The notes under the pieces: generated by a model
Told to the model about the DNA's origin: nothing
Databases searched by the model: none
The model's input: only the letters and a program-made list of their open reading frames with translations
In this document: positions 12,481-23,337 of the stretch, in pieces
How positions within the stretch are numbered: position 1 is the stretch's first letter
Layout of the letters: every line of letters starts with the position of its first letter
Source: Takakia lepidozioides
Taxonomy: Eukaryota; Streptophyta; Takakiopsida; Takakiales; Takakiaceae
Assembly: GCA_030704615.1 (NCBI GenBank)
Contig: CM060734.1
Span: 47,818,042-47,882,041 of the forward strand
Direction: 5' to 3'
DNA: 64,000 nt
Made by a program: the position numbers and the translations under genes

Positions 12481-13589
12481 AAGAAAGTCTAAGTAAGTAT
12501 GTTTCATTCACTCTCTTCGTCCTCGGCCAAATGTATCCAGATTTGTCTCCCATAATTTGGGTTTTGTTAGTAATTTGTGCGACTTGCAAGCTCATTGCGG
12601 TTTCATGTGCTTCAATGTAATGTAATGTTGGGGTGCCTTTTCGTCGCAACGCACATGATCAGTAGTGTGGAACAGTGTGTGCTCCGGAATGTAAATTGTA
12701 AATTGGGTGGATGGTCGACGAGGGAGGGAATGACGCGCTGACCTCTCTCATGTCCGGACATAATAGACATTCTTGTGCTTCTTGTAGCGAGATATTTTTC
12801 AGGGACTATGTCCAATGAAATGTGTGGGAACTCGGTGGCCAATCCGGCGTGGGAGGAGGGAATAAAATAATGATCAGCTGGACCTTTGCGTTCAAAAAGT
12901 TGAAAGCAAGCTGGTACTGGATGTGTGACTGAGAATCTGAACGGAATATCCTGAGTATATATGTCACGGGCAGGAAATGTGTGTTTCCAAGAGAGGACTG
13001 GTAAAGGGAATAAGGGAAGGATGGCCAGGTCTGGAATCTGAAGGTGAAGATCTGACGTTAGTATGACTTTCTCTTTGAAGCTCCTATGTGAGCTTGTACT
13101 AAACCATAAATTAATACTTCTAATTCAGAATTATAAACCAGCTGCAAACCGCCATAGGCTCTGTCTATGAAGCAACAATTTTAACAAGCTGCCACATGGT
13201 TTATACTTGAGAGCTTTATTAGACTAAACATCGTGTAAGGTCCGTTGACCACATTTTCTCAATACAGCGTTTTTTTTATTGGCGATTTTTTGCCATTTGG
13301 CCGCCTAAAAATCCCCTTGGCGAATGAAACAAAGGGAAAAAGACGTCCAAATAAGGCAGTTTTTGCCAAAAACTAGGGGGTCTCAAGAAAGGTCCTCGGC
13401 CGTGGACCCAGGGGGCAGCACAGGTTTAGCCATGGCGGCCCCATGCAGGATGATCTGACAGGCCAGATGAGGAGTGGGTTTAGGGCTATGGGGCCTCCTG
13501 AGTTTCCATGGAGATGCTCTCTTACCCTACACGCTGGTAAAGCTTTTAGCTTTGAGTCTACAGTTGTGATTTTCACATAAGAAAGAGTT
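12481..13589. other. Spacer, nothing supported
   Basis: No gene-like frame. 13250-13380 contains poly-T and GGCGA-rich text that may be transposon-derived, without clear ends. Confidence 0.3.
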
Positions 13590-13780
13590 CCATTGCCTAT
13601 TTCAACTAGTGGTAATGGGCACATACCACCTCGGAAGTGGTCCTGGGTTCAATCCACCGATTGGTGTCACAAAAGTGTCCATCTTCCTAGCGGAAGGCAC
13701 TAACCTTTGGGGTGAAGAGACACCATAATTTACGCTTCCACGGGGAGGAGTCAAATATATATATATATATATATATATTG
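13590..13780 (+). mobile_element. tRNA-derived SINE-like element with (AT)n tail
   Basis: CTAGTGGTAATGGGC (about 13606-13620) fits an A box, and GGGTTCAATCC (13645-13655) is a good B box about 35 bases on. About 100 bases of unrelated body follow, ending in an (AT)n tract at 13755-13779. This is the usual order of a plant SINE. Ends and target duplication are not resolved. Confidence 0.55.
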
Positions 13781-14214
13781 GCTTTCACCTATTTCTGTAC
13801 TTTAATATGATTATTTTTTTTATTTTTTTTAAAAAGCATTCTGGACTTTGCCTTCTATTGCTCCTCAACATCCATTTGATTCGCAGAATACCCCAAGAGT
13901 GGAAATACATGTAGCCTACCAATTTGAGGAAAATTACCTAGAGTGGACCACTTGCACTACCACTTGCACTACCCTACACCCAATAATATATCCACTCGTA
14001 CCCCTTTTCAAAATCCTTAAAAAAAACACTGCTTCAATATGCTGCAAAGTCTATGCCCTGCGCTGCGCTGAAGGGACAGAGCCAATAAATAAGACAACAA
14101 ACTCAACCGGCCGAGTAATCGATATGATTAACCCACTCTATGTATGCATTGCATTATCCATAAGCTTTGTCTTTATTATAGTGGTCAACCTTTGCATGTA
14201 CTATTTTATTTTAT

Positions 14215-14262
14215 TTTTTTAAAAGGGATGAAGCCCCTATAATTTATTATAATCAACTTTGC
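14215..14262 (-). mobile_element. LINE-like 3' end fragment
   Basis: The + strand reads poly-T, then AAAAGGGATGAAGCCCC, then TAATTTATTATAA. The minus strand is therefore AT-rich text, a GGGGCTTCATCCC hairpin and poly-A, like the ends of plant LINEs. The same pattern is seen at about 26440. Confidence 0.35.
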
Positions 14263-14339
14263 ATGTACAAGTATAATAAATGCATGTAATTCATGCAAGC
14301 CCTGCTCTCTTGTAATTATGAATAGATAGTAAAAATTTG

Positions 14340-14460
14340 GAAGATCACACAGTATTTATTAATAAATATCGCCGTAACAGGATTTGAGCCCTGAATCACC
14401 CGGGTGGCACGAAGGATAATATCCTCATAAGCATGCACAAGAAGTTGAACTCTAGACCTA
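14340..14460 (-). repeat. Possible tRNA-like/SINE fragment
   Basis: The minus strand has GGCTCAAATCCTG near 14378-14390, a B-box-like sequence. No convincing A box was found. Confidence 0.25.
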
Positions 14461-14549
14461 AAGACCATGAAACTGTTCATCAAGGGGATGTCATTCATTA
14501 GAAATATGAACAGAATATTCGAACAAACGCGATCGACAAGGGGGACTGC

Positions 14550-14960
14550 CCGTGGGGTATCGCTCCATGTAAGGGAGGGGGAATCGACGGTGGGGGGAGC
14601 GCCAATCCAATTGTGGGATCGAGCAATGGTGAGGGGGCATGGAGGGGGGATCGCTACATGCAAGGGGGGGGGGGGATTGATAGCGGGGGAGGGGGGCGGA
14701 GGTGCGGGGGGATCGCGCCGTTCAAAGGACGGGGGATCGACGGTGAGGGGAAGCATCACATGGTGGAGATCGGCGTGGTGAGGCGGGCGTGGAGGGGAGA
14801 TCGAGGGGGAGGGGGCTGGGCCACGTGGCAATAGTGGACGGGCGGGCAGAGGTGGAGGACCACGGGTGAGGGGCATGGGCGGGCAGGAGGGGCGGGTGGA
14901 GGAGCATTGGACGTGGGGCGCTCCGGGCCCCCTCCGATGAGGCAGGGGGCATTCCCGGCT
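14550..14960 (+). repeat. G-rich imperfect minisatellite
   Basis: Imperfect copies of a unit like GGGGGATCGACGGTGGGG recur, with many runs of four or more G on the + strand. Open frames on both strands (Pro-rich or Gly-rich) are by-products of the composition. The strand could form G-quadruplexes. Confidence 0.6.
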
Positions 14961-14989
14961 GTACCTCGCGGGCCGTACCTGTCACAAGC

Positions 14990-16385
14990 GTGCGCCACAT
15001 AGATATTGGGACCGCTCATCTTGCCGCATTTGCTAATTTTATTGGCCGGCCCCAGTGCCTTTCTAAGGCAAAACTACGCAAAGGGTTTTGATGCTTAGCA
15101 CCGATACTTATGATTAAGTTCCGAATTAGATCGAGACAGGTGTAATGGAAATATTCTGTCTGTATTTGTAATGAATGAAATTCCCTAGATGAATAGTTTC
15201 ATGCATGTGTGACAGGTTGACATGCTGAGTAGGTAGAATCTCATGCAGCTCGTCAAGTGGCCACAGAGGGAAAATCTCCTGAGCGTTTCAAACAAAAATA
15301 AATAAATAAATAACTTCCAGAATGATTTAGGAGGAGTGTCGAGGGCTATATCTCGGCTGTAATGTGTTGTATCTTGTTCACCCAATTTTACTAGTTTAAT
15401 TCTGTATTGGAAAGCAGCTACTCCCTCGTTGTATTCTCTTCTCTATCTGTGCTTCTGGCAGGCAAACAACGCGCGTTCTGGATGCTTACCATATTCTCAG
15501 ATCACATATCTATCTCCCGCTAGTTACCAGATGCTTTTATATAGTGCGTAGTAATGACTAGGACTTTCCATTGTAAATTGTAATGTACAAGCTTTCCTGC
15601 AATTTTCAAGTACGTTTGATCCATAGCATGTCAGCAACAATCATCAATGAATGGACTAGTGAACGATCTCAATTCAGGAGCTACCAGAGGAGTGTGTTGA
15701 GACTATTTCAAGGCTTAAATCAAGACTTGTATGACGCGTTGATCGAGTCCCTTCAAACAAGCAACTTTCTACTGTTTATTCATTTTCAACTATGTTGAAA
15801 AAGATCACATAAGTGGCTGCGAAAAAATTTGGTTTTATACTTCATTAGAATGTGTGCTAATTGGTAAAGTATTTTAATACTACTTCTTATGACATTGTTT
15901 CTTGTTGAGCCTGGACGATGCCATACCTTTGTGACAATAGTCATCTTATTGATACATCATGCACGTTACTTTGATATTGCTTGCCACAGCAACGGTTCGA
16001 CAAAGAGGTCAATTGTCAATAGCAACTATTTTTACCTACTGCCCAGCAGGAACGAAAACATATGCAACTTGATTGTTTAATGAGCAGCAAGCTGAATTAC
16101 TGAGATGTCTGCATAGGAAACTACCCGAAAGCAAATGTGAGGCATCAAAATAACTATTAAGCAATGACATCATGTTTAGGTAGTCATGGTTGGGTTACAT
16201 ACTTTTAACTTTTACTCCAATTTTACATGAATTTTTTAACATGGGGCATTTAACTTGTCTCGGAGCTTTAAAATGTTCAAGGATAGTAACTATGCCAAAT
16301 CTTTTGTTCTCTGAAACTTTTTAGGTCTTCCTTAAAATTGTCATGGTTTTAGTCATGGTTAACTAGAATTACCTACTTCTAGTTA
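14990..16385. other. Spacer, nothing supported
   Basis: AT-rich sequence with short open frames only. No recognisable protein, RNA or element ends. Confidence 0.3.
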
Positions 16386-16389
16386 ACTA

Positions 16390-17880
16390 GGATATTTTAG
16401 ATATTTATATTTATATTTTGTGTGTTGGGACTTCATTTGGTCTCACATGGGGATGGGTTTTCCCCTTTGAGGGTTGAGGAGGCTCATCTTCTTGTAGTTG
16501 AGCCTCCATGAGCCTCTCCCACCTCCATAGCTCTAAGTATTGAGAGGGAGTGTGGTGAGGGCTTTGTAGGGTGGATTATTTTAGCAAAGGTGCCCTTGGC
16601 TTGACTTAGTTTATGTGATTGAGTGGATTCATGAGTGGAGTGTTTCCATTGTGTATTTACTTCCACTATCACTACAAGAAGATCTCTTTATGCTTGTGAG
16701 TGCGGAGTGTAAAGGTTAGTTTAGCACTTGTGTGTTGGAGAGAGCTTGGTAGAGAGCTCTTGTGTTGCAAGGTGTTGCAGGTGTTGCAAAGGAAAATCCT
16801 TGTGGCGTGGAGAAGGTAGACACTGGGGTTTCAAGAGCAAGCTCTAGTTGTTCATGGTGTGAAAAGAGAAGCCAAAGAGCGGCACATGCTTGGGTTAGAA
16901 ACACCATAGAAGGAGTACAATAAGGGTAGCTTGAGGAGCATTGAGTAGCTCAAGAGAAGCTAAGAAGTGGTTGTTCTATCCATGGTGAAATGAAGCCAAG
17001 TGGGTTTCATTTGGTTGACAAACAAGCTTGCAAGCGAAGGCGGCGCTAAAAGGGAGTGCTTTTGCTAGTTCTATGAGTTCTTGGATTGCTCTTAGTGAAG
17101 CAAGTGGTTGACCAAGCAAGTGGCGCATGTGTGAAGCATGCTTTCCAAGTGTGGCTTTCAATTCAAGCTTGAGGAGAACTAGAAGGTGAAGTGAGCAAGT
17201 TCATTCCTTGAGTATGGGGTGGTGCATGTTGTGGAAGAAAAGCCAAGGAGCTACATAGGCTAGGGCTTGAAGACATTTGGAGAGCATCAAGAAGCTCAAG
17301 ATGACTCCGAAGGGAAGCATGTGGGTGAGAATTCTATCCATGATGATGTGAAACCAAGCCTAGAGCATTGAAGAGCTTAGAGCACATGTGGGAGATCATT
17401 GGAGGTGGTCTTCATGAAGAAAAGAGATTGTGACTCAAGGCATGCAATATAGCAACTTCAACCATACATTAGCATGTGACAAGACAAGGAAGGGGAAGGT
17501 GAAGCTCATGTATTCATTCCCTTTTTGCTTAAGTTTTGTGGTGGATGGTTGATCAAGCAAGTGATGCTTATGTGGAGCATGATCTTGACTTCAAATTTGA
17601 GAAGATGAGCCCTTGAATAGAGGTATGGTGAATGAAGACAACACCTAGGTCAAGAGGTGGAAGTGTGTGCGACTAGCCCATGCAAGGGAAAGCACATGGA
17701 GATGGCATACAAAATTCAAATTGAAGCAAGGCTTGGCGTTTGTCATTTGGCACATTAGCTTGCTATGAGTTCCAAGGAGATCAAGAGGAACTTGTCAATT
17801 TGGGATGAATGCATTGCAAGGTAAGATAATGCAATCTTGCATGCATGCTAGGGGGGAAGATACCATGAAGAAGGTGTTTC
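16390..17880 (+). repeat. Purine-rich non-coding repeat, possibly an LTR/LARD remnant
   Basis: About 1.4 kb rich in AAG and GAAG with no long frame. Internal segments are repeated: the text around 16860-17000 (GAAGCCAAAGAG..., TTCTATCCATGGTGAAATGAAG) recurs in diverged form at about 17235-17360 (GAAAAGCCAAGGAG..., TTCTATCCATGATGATGTGAA). A polypurine run AGGGGGGAAGA lies at 17850-17860. This could be the leader of a large non-autonomous LTR element, but no LTR pair was found. Confidence 0.35.
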
Positions 17881-17899
17881 TTACCATACTCTACAAACC

Positions 17900-18140
17900 C
17901 TAGTCTCCATACACTTCAAGAAACTGAGTATGGGCTCCCTGTGCCCAACATACACTTTTGTGAACAGAGTACGGGCCCCCTCTGCTCAACATACACTTTT
18001 GTGAACAGTGTATGGGCCCCCTCTGCCCAACTTACATTTTTTTGAGCAGTGTATGGGCTCCCTCTGCCCCACCATACACTTTTTTGAACAGTGTATGGAT
18101 ACAAGTGGAGAGAGTTTTCCTACCATACGTTTTCATTAAA
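17900..18140. repeat. Tandem repeat of a palindromic ~43-bp unit
   Basis: About five copies of a unit containing CATACACTTTTGTGAACAGTGTATG, whose ends CATACACT/AGTGTATG are inverted, followed by GGCCCCCTCTGCCCAA. The copies differ by a few substitutions. Confidence 0.7.
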
Positions 18141-18179
18141 AGTGTATGACATCTAGGGTGTATCTGGAGGAGTATTGCC

Positions 18180-18540
18180 TTTGGAGGATCTTTGGGGAGG
18201 TCCTTTGAGGAGCTTTTGTACGACAATTGAAGAGCTCTTGAAGGGGTGTTTGGAGGACTGTTTGGAGGACTATTGGGGGTCCTTGAAGACCAATATTTGG
18301 CAAACATTTGGAGCCTTTGGAGGGCTATTTGGAGGACTATTTGGGGTCCTTGGAGGCCAATATTTGGCGAGCTTAAGGAGTCTTTGGCGACTTGTTTGAA
18401 GGACTATTTGGGATCCTTGAGGGCCAAGATTTGTCAGGCTCTTGGGGCCTTGGTGGACTATTTTGAATCCAATTGTATAGGCTTTGGGGGCCTTAGTGAG
18501 ATTGTTTGAGAGACATCTTGAGGGCTCTTGGAGAGTTATT
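18180..18540. repeat. Tandem repeat array (VNTR)
   Basis: Diverged tandem copies, roughly 65-75 bases each, of a unit like GGAGGACTATTTGGGGTCCT followed by TGGAGGCCAATATTTGGCGA. The Pro/Ser-rich minus-strand frames here (SPPNSPPNTP-like) are readings of the repeat. Confidence 0.65.
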
Positions 18541-19168
18541 TGAGAGATCTTGGAAGGCAGTCCTGTCTGTTGGTCATGAGCAAGAGCATTTAGAGATAGG
18601 GGGAGACTAGTGGGATGAGAGCATTCTGGGATTAGGAATTGCTTTAGTCTCTCTTCCCCGTAGTCTTCCACCCTCTCTGTAGGCCAAAACCTTTTCATAG
18701 GTGGAGGCAAGAGTCAGTCCAGGTGTGGGCTGGGGTGTCTTGCAGGAGCGACACTGTGGACTGTTTGTTGGTGTGGGGGAGTTACTGTCTTGATTTTCTT
18801 GTGTTTGGATCCCCCCCACACCTGCATGCTTGACTGTGCGCCATGTCAGTTTTGTGTGGGCGCTTGTTTTCATAGGAGGTTGGTCCGGATTTGATCACTG
18901 GCCAATCCTAGAGCGTGCTGTCGGTGGTGAGGCTGGGGTGATGACCAGTCAGACCATCATTGTTTCTCTTATGGTGAGGCTGGGTTCATGACCAGCAGAC
19001 CATAGGAGTACTTGCGGTGGATGCAACCTTGCAGGTGCAGGTTTATGTTACGAACCTAGTACTAGTCTAAGCCATAGGCCGCAACAAGTTCTCTACCTGG
19101 TTACTTTGTGGAGAAGGGGATTAGAGACATGTTTACAACAGGTGTGGTTGTGAGTTTTCATCACGGAG

Positions 19169-20723
19169 GTGCCACCAATTGTTGAGGGGAGTGCCGGTGC
19201 GAGCACCAGCGATACTAGTGGGTACACAAGACGAGGTGTGCGGTTTAGGCCACCTTCACCTTCAGTATCTTCTGAAGAAGGTTCAGACTCGGAGTCGGGA
19301 GGATTCTCGCCGAGGGTGCAAGCCGTTTCCGTACCATTGTTGTGGGACACGATGGAGGAGATGTATGGAGCTACCAAGGGGTCACGTAGGTACTCTGGAG
19401 CTGTGGGCACCATTGAGCTTGATGACTTCATACGGGAGTTTGATAGTTGGTGTGATTTGCAGCAAATGCGCAATCCACAGTGTTTACGCATTTTATGGCG
19501 TGGAAGGGGCTATTCCAGCACCTTGAAGGGCCGCCCATGGATGAGTACCATGAATTTAGGCAGGGAAATGAGGTGAAGATTGAGGAGTGGCGACAATATT
19601 GGTCACTTGACCCATCACTAGAGGCACAGCAGCAAGATCCACGGCAACAACGGCAGCAGCTACACCAGCGGCTTCTACAAGCAGCAGCGGAACAAGTGAG
19701 TCAGGATCAGCTGAGACATCCATTGCAGTTCCTGCCATTGCACCAACACATGTACCTGCCTTCAACCCAATTGTGGAGTTCTTCCAAGAAATGAGAATGA
19801 ACTATCAGGGGGTGAGAACAGAGAAGTTGCGGAGCTTGCAAGAGTTCCAACGAAAGCCTACTGAGAGTTTGAGGGAGGCTTACACTCGCATGAGGCGCTT
19901 GATAAATGTAACCCAAGAGGTTACGAAAGCTCAAACAGTTCAATTCTGGTATGGCATATTGGACAAGGAGCTTAGGAGAACGGTGCGGGATGCAACTCTC
20001 CTACAAGTGGCCCAACCCACCCTAGCAAATGTGTTTTTGCTAGACGAGCGGATAGAGCTCAACATGGTGGAGGAGCGGGTGGTTATGGTGGGGTTTGGCA
20101 AGGAGACACAACGAAGTGGGGCTCCTAGCCAACAACCTCCCCAACGTGCTTAAGGCAACAAGGGGGTGCAGATGAAGCCTAGGGAAGGTCATAAGAGAGG
20201 ATCTCAGATGCAAATGTCTCTTCCTTCATTCCCAGGCCAGCAACAGACGAATGTGTCATGTTGGGATTGTGGAGGACCTCATGTCAAGAAAGATTGCCCG
20301 GAGAGAGGCAAAGGGCCGACACATGCACAACCTACACAATTACAGTGTGGGCATTGTGGCAAGTACGGGCATGAGGAGGCCCATTGCTATGACTTGCATC
20401 CTGAGCTACGTCCAGGCCAGTTCCAAGGGAACAATGGTGGCCGAGGACGAGGCAATGTAGTCCAGAGAGGTAGAGGAGGCAGATGTCGTGGTAGAGGTCG
20501 TAACCAACATCAAGGAGCACAGGGTCAAGGTCAAGGTCATGACCAAGGTATGGTGGATAGACTTGCCCAGCTAGAGCAACGTCTTGCTGCCATGGCCACT
20601 ACTCATGTTGCGCCAGCTCCAAGGCCTGAGGTTCAAGCTCCACCTGCACAATGCCTAGGGAAGACCAAATTGGTATGGGCTTTATGTGTGGAGCCGCACT
20701 TGCAGGGTCGTTGCATGTACTAG
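19169..20723 (+). pseudogene. E1 gag with two CCHC zinc knuckles (frameshifted)
   Basis: The gag frame starts around 19169 (ATG, MPPIVEG) and needs frame changes near 19480 and 19770. It continues to a TAA at 20151 and resumes in the same frame at once. The capsid-like part includes ELDDFIREFDSWCDLQQM and a retrotransposon-gag segment (RTEKLRSLQEFQRKPTESLR, FWYGILDKELRRTVRDAT). The nucleocapsid has two knuckles, CWDCGGPHVKKDC and CGHCGKYGHEEAHC, then an Arg/Gly-rich tail and a Gln-rich coiled stretch (MVDRLAQLEQRLAAMA). By family knowledge Gag assembles the particle and binds the RNA. The three frame breaks are decay. Confidence 0.8.
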
Positions 20724-20776
20724 ACTCTGCTGCTGCTGTCACTCGAGCAGCAACGCGTGCTTATGAGCCAAGATGA

Positions 20777-21770
20777 GTGGATGTGGATTTTGATCCACGA
20801 AGGGGGGAAGCAAGTCATCAGACAAGGCTTCCACAGTCCTTTACAATGGCTGAGATAGTGCTACCTACGTCATCAATGGCACCCGCTCGCCCAAGTGTGT
20901 CAGAGGTAGAACCACGAGTGTCATTGGGGAGAGTTGGTGTGGCTCAGGAAATGCCAATGGGTGGTGCTGCAAAGCAAGGTGCAGCCAGTATATTGTTGGG
21001 GGCGGCTACGGCGGCTTGCCAAGCTCCATTGTTTTCTGCAATGACCATTACAATGCCGGGGATTCGGCCAGTTGCTGTGTTTAGACTAGCAGCTAGACTC
21101 TGTGATAGTAGTGGTGATACATCGGTACTATCTGCAGGGATAGCAGATAAGGTATAGTCTATGGATGCCTTAGATTCGAGGGTGAAGTCAACCACAGTTG
21201 CGCCATGGCAAGCGGCAGTTGCACGGTTGCAAGAGTTGCCAGCTAGGCCAGCCATTGAGCGCAGCATGGTGACTCCTGGGGTAGTCCTGGTGGACAATCG
21301 GGATGAAGTGTTTCAGTTGGGTGGCCCAATCGGGAGGAGGTATAGGCCACTGCGAGTCTTGTTGGATTCGGGAGCTCAACCATTGATGTTAGGGAGAGCG
21401 GCAATTGCAGGCTTGGGCCCGGATTTGGAGCCTTGCCCTTTCCAGATTCAGACGTCTTTAGGTGGTTCAGAGAAGGCGCGAGGGATCACATGCCATGAGC
21501 TCTTCATTCGACTACAGCCAGATCATCCTACGGATGGCTAAATCATGAGAGCCAAAGCCATTGTTACGGACGTGATGTCATACAATGTGCTTGTTGGTGG
21601 GGCGGTGTTGTACCCCATGGGATTTACTTTGGACTTTTGGGAGGAAACGGGATCCTACAGGCCAGAATGGCAGTCAGGGGATGGGCGATGTACACTGCTC
21701 CTAGTGCGATTTATTGGGAATGTAGCGGTGGATCATAGGAGCATGATGCCCACATTGGCTGCATTCTCAG
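20777..21770 (+). pseudogene. E1 retroviral-type aspartic protease region
   Basis: One frame is open with a single TAG (about 21158) and a single TAA (21539). The active-site motif is LLDSGAQPLMLG, preceded by a typical beta strand (RRYRPLRV). The downstream part (MSYNVLVGGAVLYPMGFTLDFWEE) resembles the flap and C-terminal strands of plant and algal gypsy proteases. By family knowledge a dimer would cleave the polyprotein. E2 keeps only a trace of the last part (near 36300-36330). Confidence 0.75.
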
Positions 21771-21777
21771 AGGTACA

Positions 21778-23328
21778 GTGGTGGCTTGGGGTGGTGAGCT
21801 CTTGGAGGGCAATAGCCATGCAGATGATAGGCCACCACCTGATGCGGACCAACAATTGGCATATAAGGCTGAGCTGCTTCCTCATGTGCTTGTGCATAGC
21901 TCACTGTGGGGTACAGTTGGGAATTTGCATCGAGTAGTAGGCGAGTGTGTGCAACAAGCATGGCAAGAGGCCTTTCCATTGGTGGGTGAGGGGAATTCAA
22001 TGACATCACTTGGACCTCCTCAGTTAGCTCCATTGGACACAGTGCCCATTACTTGGCAACCACCTGACTCAGGGATTTGTTTGCTAGACCTGTTTGGAGG
22101 CATGATCACTGGGCTTGTAGGAGTGTTGCAAGCTGGGATTAAAGTACGCAAGTACTTGTATGTGGAGAAGGATGAGATAGCTCGGCGTATTTCTATGCGC
22201 CACGTTGCCTTGCTCACATACCATTATCCTGAGTTGCTGCCTCTCTCGGTGATTCAAGGGTACCAAAAGGCCTTGCCATCAGACATTACCTTGCTGGGGG
22301 CAGATGATTTGGGCCGGCATGGTGCAATTGACTTGGTGATAGCTGGATGGCCTTGCCAAGGATACTCGATCCCGCAAGTCATGGGAATGGCTTGCATGAT
22401 GCAAGGTCTCATTTGTTTTGGGAGATGTTACGAGTGTTGTGTGACTTGCAGGTGAGGCAAGTGCAACCTACAGCTTACATCCTGGAGAAGGTTCCTCTCA
22501 TGGGGGATTCTCGGGCTAGGGTTATGGCTAGTGTGCATCAGGTGCGGTCTTGGATTGGACCAACTGTATTATTGGATGCAGCTGCAGTGGGTTCACAGGC
22601 ACATAGGCCTAGGTTGTGGTGGAGCAATCTTGCACCACCAGAGTTGCTCAAGAGAGCCTAAGATTCCATTCAACGGCCACCCAACCTCACAATTGAGGGC
22701 ATTTTGGACCAAGGGAGGCAACCACAGAGAGTGCGACATGATGATCATCCACCTTTGGCGGTGGTCAATCGAGTGGGGCAACCACGTGCGGCCTTAATGC
22801 CTACACTCATGAGTTTTCCCTCGTCTCATGCTTTTTGAGACAATGGTCCAGGGTTGATTTGGGACAATGCGCTACAGCAATTGGTGGAGCCTAGTGCGGA
22901 TGAGCGAGAACGGGCAATGGGGTTTGCCACGGGCACTACAGCTGTGTCAGCTTTGTCAGAGGCATCACGACGCCAGGTGTTGGGTTAGGCAATGGATCTC
23001 ACTTCCATTGGATATTGCACCCTCTCTGCCCACTAAGACGGTGGAGGCAGTGAGTGGGGGCGAGCACAGGCCGATCGTGGGATGCAATCACCCATGGCAG
23101 ATGTGGGATGAGATGCGCAAAGAGATAATCATTGGATCTCTCAAGCAGCAGTATGAGGAGTGGGGAGAGCCATACACTGAGGATTAGTTGGAGGCCAAGG
23201 TGGCTAAGGTTTTTGAAGAGGTTGAGAATATTTCTTGCTCAGAGGATGTTCTCAAGGTGGCTATGGCAGAGCAAGTGGAGGCTATGCCACAGTCAGGGTG
23301 GGCGGATAAGGCCCAAGAGGTTGTTATC
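21778..23328 (+). pseudogene. E1 C5-cytosine DNA methyltransferase domain (frameshifted)
   Basis: The domain sits between protease and RT. Motif I is CLLDLFGGMITGL, motif II YVEKDE, and motif IV GWPCQGYS with the catalytic Cys present. A frameshift follows near 22370, after which the frame resumes with ARSHLFWEMLRVL. Motif VI reads ILEKVP, so the usual ENV has become EKV. Motif VIII is AHRPRLWWSNL, and the late motifs ERAMGFATGTT and SEASRRQVLG are readable with further stops. The motif order I to X is canonical, not the rearranged order of plant DRM enzymes. The residue pattern (GSRAHR-WW-N-like, LFWEMLRVL) is nearest to DNMT3-like enzymes, although it has PCQ rather than PCN. It was presumably active in an ancestor and is dead here. 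Confidence 0.88.
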
Positions 23329-23337
23329 TAGCAACCA
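23329..23337 (+). promoter_or_regulatory. Putative UAG readthrough site, E1
   Basis: TAG followed by CAACCA, which fits UAG-CAR-YYA, the tobamovirus-type leaky stop. It separates the methyltransferase linker (AQEVVI) from pol (QPKDTFPTSKPG) in one frame. The aligned site in E2 is identical over these nine bases. Confidence 0.5.

Noticed and set aside
11745-12496. Several ~100-codon + frames in the C-rich promoter region
   Set aside because: Low complexity, overlapping in all frames, and no similarity known to me.
14316-15019. Pro-rich and Gly-rich frames on both strands
   Set aside because: They follow from the G-rich minisatellite; several frames are open at once.
16672-16686. CACTACAAGAAGA as a CACTA left end
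   Set aside because: The motif fits the superfamily start, but no partner end, subterminal repeats or target duplication were found nearby.
18032-18710. Pro/Ser-rich minus-strand frame over the VNTR
   Set aside because: A reading of tandem repeats. It lacks a plausible start and any domain.
21539-21541. A second programmed stop (TAA after the protease) in E1
   Set aside because: It is followed by ATCATG, not a known readthrough context, and there is no second copy to compare. Treated as an ordinary mutation.
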